In this document: piece after piece, positions 61,794 through 64,000 of the stretch
How the letters are laid out: every line of letters starts with the position of its first letter
How positions within the stretch are numbered: the first letter of the stretch is position 1
Assembly: GCA_029532415.1 (NCBI GenBank)
Contig: JAQOTA010000017.1
Span: 434,001 to 498,000, forward strand
Length of the DNA stretch: 64,000 nt
Reading direction: 5' to 3'
From: Marasmius tenuissimus
Taxonomy: Eukaryota > Basidiomycota > Agaricomycetes > Agaricales > Marasmiaceae
Translations under genes and position numbers: made by a program
The notes under the pieces: generated by a model
Databases searched by the model: none
The model's input: only the letters and a program-made list of their open reading frames with translations
What the model was told of the DNA's origin: nothing

Positions 61794-62046
61794 TATGGAC
61801 ACTCATGTTGTGGTACTACTCATCTACACTCTAATAATTATGATCTGAAAATTGGGAATCAACGTCAACCCGCATGGATGATGGGCCATGGCGCGTCGCG
61901 ACGCGTCTGAGCGTCTAAATAGCTGCAGCAACACGTGGTGCAAAGCCAACTTTGGAAGACCGAAGCCCTTCGTCTGTCACGGCCATTGTTGTCATTCATG
62001 AGGCATACTCATTCTTCTCTTTCTTTGCTATCACCACCATTTCTCC
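61794..62046. other. Spacer before Ser/Arg-rich gene
   Basis: This 253 bp stretch includes the perfect short palindrome CGCGTCGCGACGCG at about 61891-61904 (see findings). The distal half is pyrimidine-rich leader. Confidence 0.4.
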
Positions 62047-64000
62047 ATGTCTGGGCCTTTGGTCAATGTCGAGGTCACTATCCGATATACGCCGAAAAAA
62101 TTTGCATCAGTTGCTCAGCTGGATCGCAAGGTCTTTGCAACCAGACTTCGTCGTGACCTCGATGTTTTGAAGATACCACATCCTCCAGAAGCGAACATCA
62201 AGGAAATCTCTGAGAATGGGATCAAGTTTTTCTGGGAGACGGCGCTTAAGGGGGTAAACTCTGTTCATTTTCTTTGTTCTTCCTCAGAAAATGTTGACAA
62301 CACTCCATTCATCACCGTTTAGGGTCTTCACAAGATAGTCAAGGGCATTATGGTGAACCAAGATGACCCCATTGTCTCACAGCGAAAAAGGTTGTGTGAA
62401 GTGTATGTCATTCATTCAGTTCATTGGAGTGGCACATGTACTCATCATGCGCATGGTAGAGAGTTAATAAAAGTGAAGGATACAAAGATAGGGTTCGTTC
62501 TCAGGTTCAAGAGATCCGCAGGCATAACTTTGTACGAGCTGACCGATCCGTAGGTCGTCTGGAGTTGTGGAGAGTACAAAGACACAAGGACCAGGAGGTG
62601 GGGCGTTCAGCGATTCGTATAGCAGACTTACCAGGCAAGGACGTCCACCCAGTCGTTTATCACTATCACCCCGGCGGTGTCGATCTGGATCGCGGTCTTT
62701 GAGTTCCAGTGGAGAAGATACGACATCGGTGAAACGCAATTTGCATCGATTACCTGCACAAATGAGGTCAGAACTCTTGCGGACGTACACCTCCGACCAG
62801 CCTCGGCCTCGCGATCCTTCGAGTCCATCGTACTCAAAATCGAGTTCTTCATTTGACAAACGTGGAAGATCTCCTTCTCCTTCGGACTCGTACTCCAAAA
62901 AGTACCCCCTCATACTGTCTCCTCGCCATTCGGCTCTACCCGAACCAGAACCGACACGCAGACTTTCACGAAGAGGTCGGTCACCTGCTCGGGGGTCATC
63001 CCCAACACGCAGATTCTCGCGTTCTCCGTTGCGGCGCCGTCCTCACTCGATAAATTCTCGCCGATCTCTAAGAAAGGAGCCATTTTACATTGACCGTGAT
63101 CAATCCCCCACGCCCACTCGACGTTCATCAAAACGCGTCAAATCTCCTTCCCCGGCATCAAAACGATATGCAACGGCTACAATGGGCGATGAAAGAAGTC
63201 TGCCACGTTGTAGATCGCGTCGGAACTGCTCTTTGTCTCCCGATGAGTTTGCGGGACGCGTTGAGGTATCAGACGAAGCAAGGCCCCTGAGACGTACCTC
63301 AGCACAATCTGAATTCAACTCGCGGCAGGGACCTCGGCGGAACAGCGATAGGATTGAACGTCTCACCTCGGTCTCGGGGATTGAGAGCGTCCAGGCCTCG
63401 TTAATGAAAATTGTGAATTCGGTGAAGGGTGAAGATGATCATACGGAGCATGAGACAGCGCCGGCATCGAGCACCGCTAAAGAAGAGCCACTAGAAAAAC
63501 CTTTGCCACCTCCAGCTTCCCTTCCCAGGCCGCCCGAACCTTATCGATCTTCATCTCCCCGTGGGCCGTTGGGGCCAGGTGCTTCAGTGTCGTCCGCCCC
63601 ACCGTTGCCGCCACAGTGCTTGCCTCGTACTGACGCGGCAGGTACGGACCTTCTCAACCCTACTCCAGCAGTCGCATTGCTTCCCTTAACGAGCCCAGTA
63701 ACAGCTTCTCGTACAGCTCAATTTGGCCCTGCGTCCACTTCGACAATCACCTTATCCTTGCCACCTGACGCGGAGACGTATTGTAGCACCATTCCTTCAT
63801 CTTCGAACCACTCTCTCAATGTTCCTTCGGCTTCAGATCAGTCCAATCCATCAGACATGCAAGGAAGTGCGGCCCCCGAATGGGAGCTTGCTCCAAAACC
63901 AGCATCGTTGCCCGAGGCCCGACCACCACGATGGGTCCCAATCTCTCTAAAGCGTCCGCAGGCCGATAAACCGAAACCCATCGTCTCGGAGATCGAGGAC
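62047..64000 (+). CDS. Ser/Arg/Pro-rich protein, 3' end beyond window
   Basis: I do not recognise the family. Exon 1 (62047-62253) starts MSGPLVNVEVTIRYTPKKFA and reads SVAQLDRKVFATRLRRDLDV with EISENGIKFFWETALKG. Exon 2 is 62323-62390 (LHKIVKGIMVNQDDPIVSQR). An intron of about 162 bp (62391-62553, weak GTTGTG donor, possibly containing another small exon) leads into one exon open to the window end, about 480 codons. That exon is rich in Ser, Arg and Pro: SRLSLSPRRCRSGSRSLSSS, SPARGSSPTRRFSRSPLRRR, KRVKSPSPASKRYATA. It becomes Pro-rich later (EKPLPPPASLPRPPEPYRSS). RS-type content suggests a nuclear RNA-processing role, but this is composition only. The exon has no ATG near its start and no stop, so ORF finders miss it. 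Confidence 0.8.

Overview
The window is nuclear DNA from a filamentous basidiomycete, most likely an Agaricomycete (mushroom-forming or wood- and litter-associated fungus). The evidence is dense genes with many GT-AG introns of about 45-100 bp, an aryl-alcohol-oxidase-like GMC pair, a GPI-anchored chitin deacetylase, a GH43 exo-beta-1,3-galactanase of the white-rot type, and a DUF6535 protein, a family typical of Agaricomycetes. No rRNA, tRNA, CRISPR array or viral gene was recognised.

Layout. 1-4562: a tandem pair of GMC oxidoreductases on +; the first is cut by the window edge and the second has a reading-frame break after its signal peptide. 5122-6177: an unknown basic/acidic protein, then a 1.6 kb spacer. 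7811-9295 (-): 26S proteasome ATPase Rpt6. 9809-10930 (+): small membrane protein. 11130-14156 (-): SM protein Sec1. 14460-16418 (-): chitin deacetylase. 17132-20027 (-): DUF6535 protein. 20508-25175 (-): Rho1 exchange factor Rom2 (DEP-DH-PH-CNH). 25176-27133: no confident gene. 27134-33673 (+): HECT E3 ligase Ufd4/TRIP12. 34010-35854 (+): peroxin Pex3. 35886-37688 (-): Orc5. 37776-39529 (+): Nuf2. 39530-43865: a 4.3 kb gene-free stretch holding a structured mobile element. 43866-45577 (+): MFS transporter. 45865-46469 (+): splicing factor Rds3/PHF5A. 46582-48147 (-): F-box protein. 48524-50683 (-): GH43 galactanase. 50958-54475 (-): PB1 + ZZ-finger protein. 54782-58995 (+): importin-13. 59260-61793 (+): SH3-PX-BAR sorting nexin. 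62047 to the edge (+): Ser/Arg/Pro-rich protein.

Most of these are housekeeping genes. Several bear on secretion and wall building: Sec1 and the sorting nexin (vesicle traffic), Rom2 (Rho1 and glucan synthesis) and chitin deacetylase. Ubiquitin/proteasome turnover is represented by Rpt6, Ufd4 and the F-box protein. Orc5 and Nuf2 are divergent genes whose start codons are 87 bp apart, with MCB/E2F-like sites between them.

The most unusual object is at about 40317-41183. It is an 867 bp element with roughly 64 bp inverted ends and a 9 bp flanking direct repeat (CCTTTATTG). Inside each end is an array of 10 bp palindromes of consensus ACCYRYRGGT, spaced every 22-25 bp. I read it as a non-autonomous, Mutator-like DNA transposon with phased subterminal palindrome arrays. 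The structure is visible in the sequence; the classification is inference.
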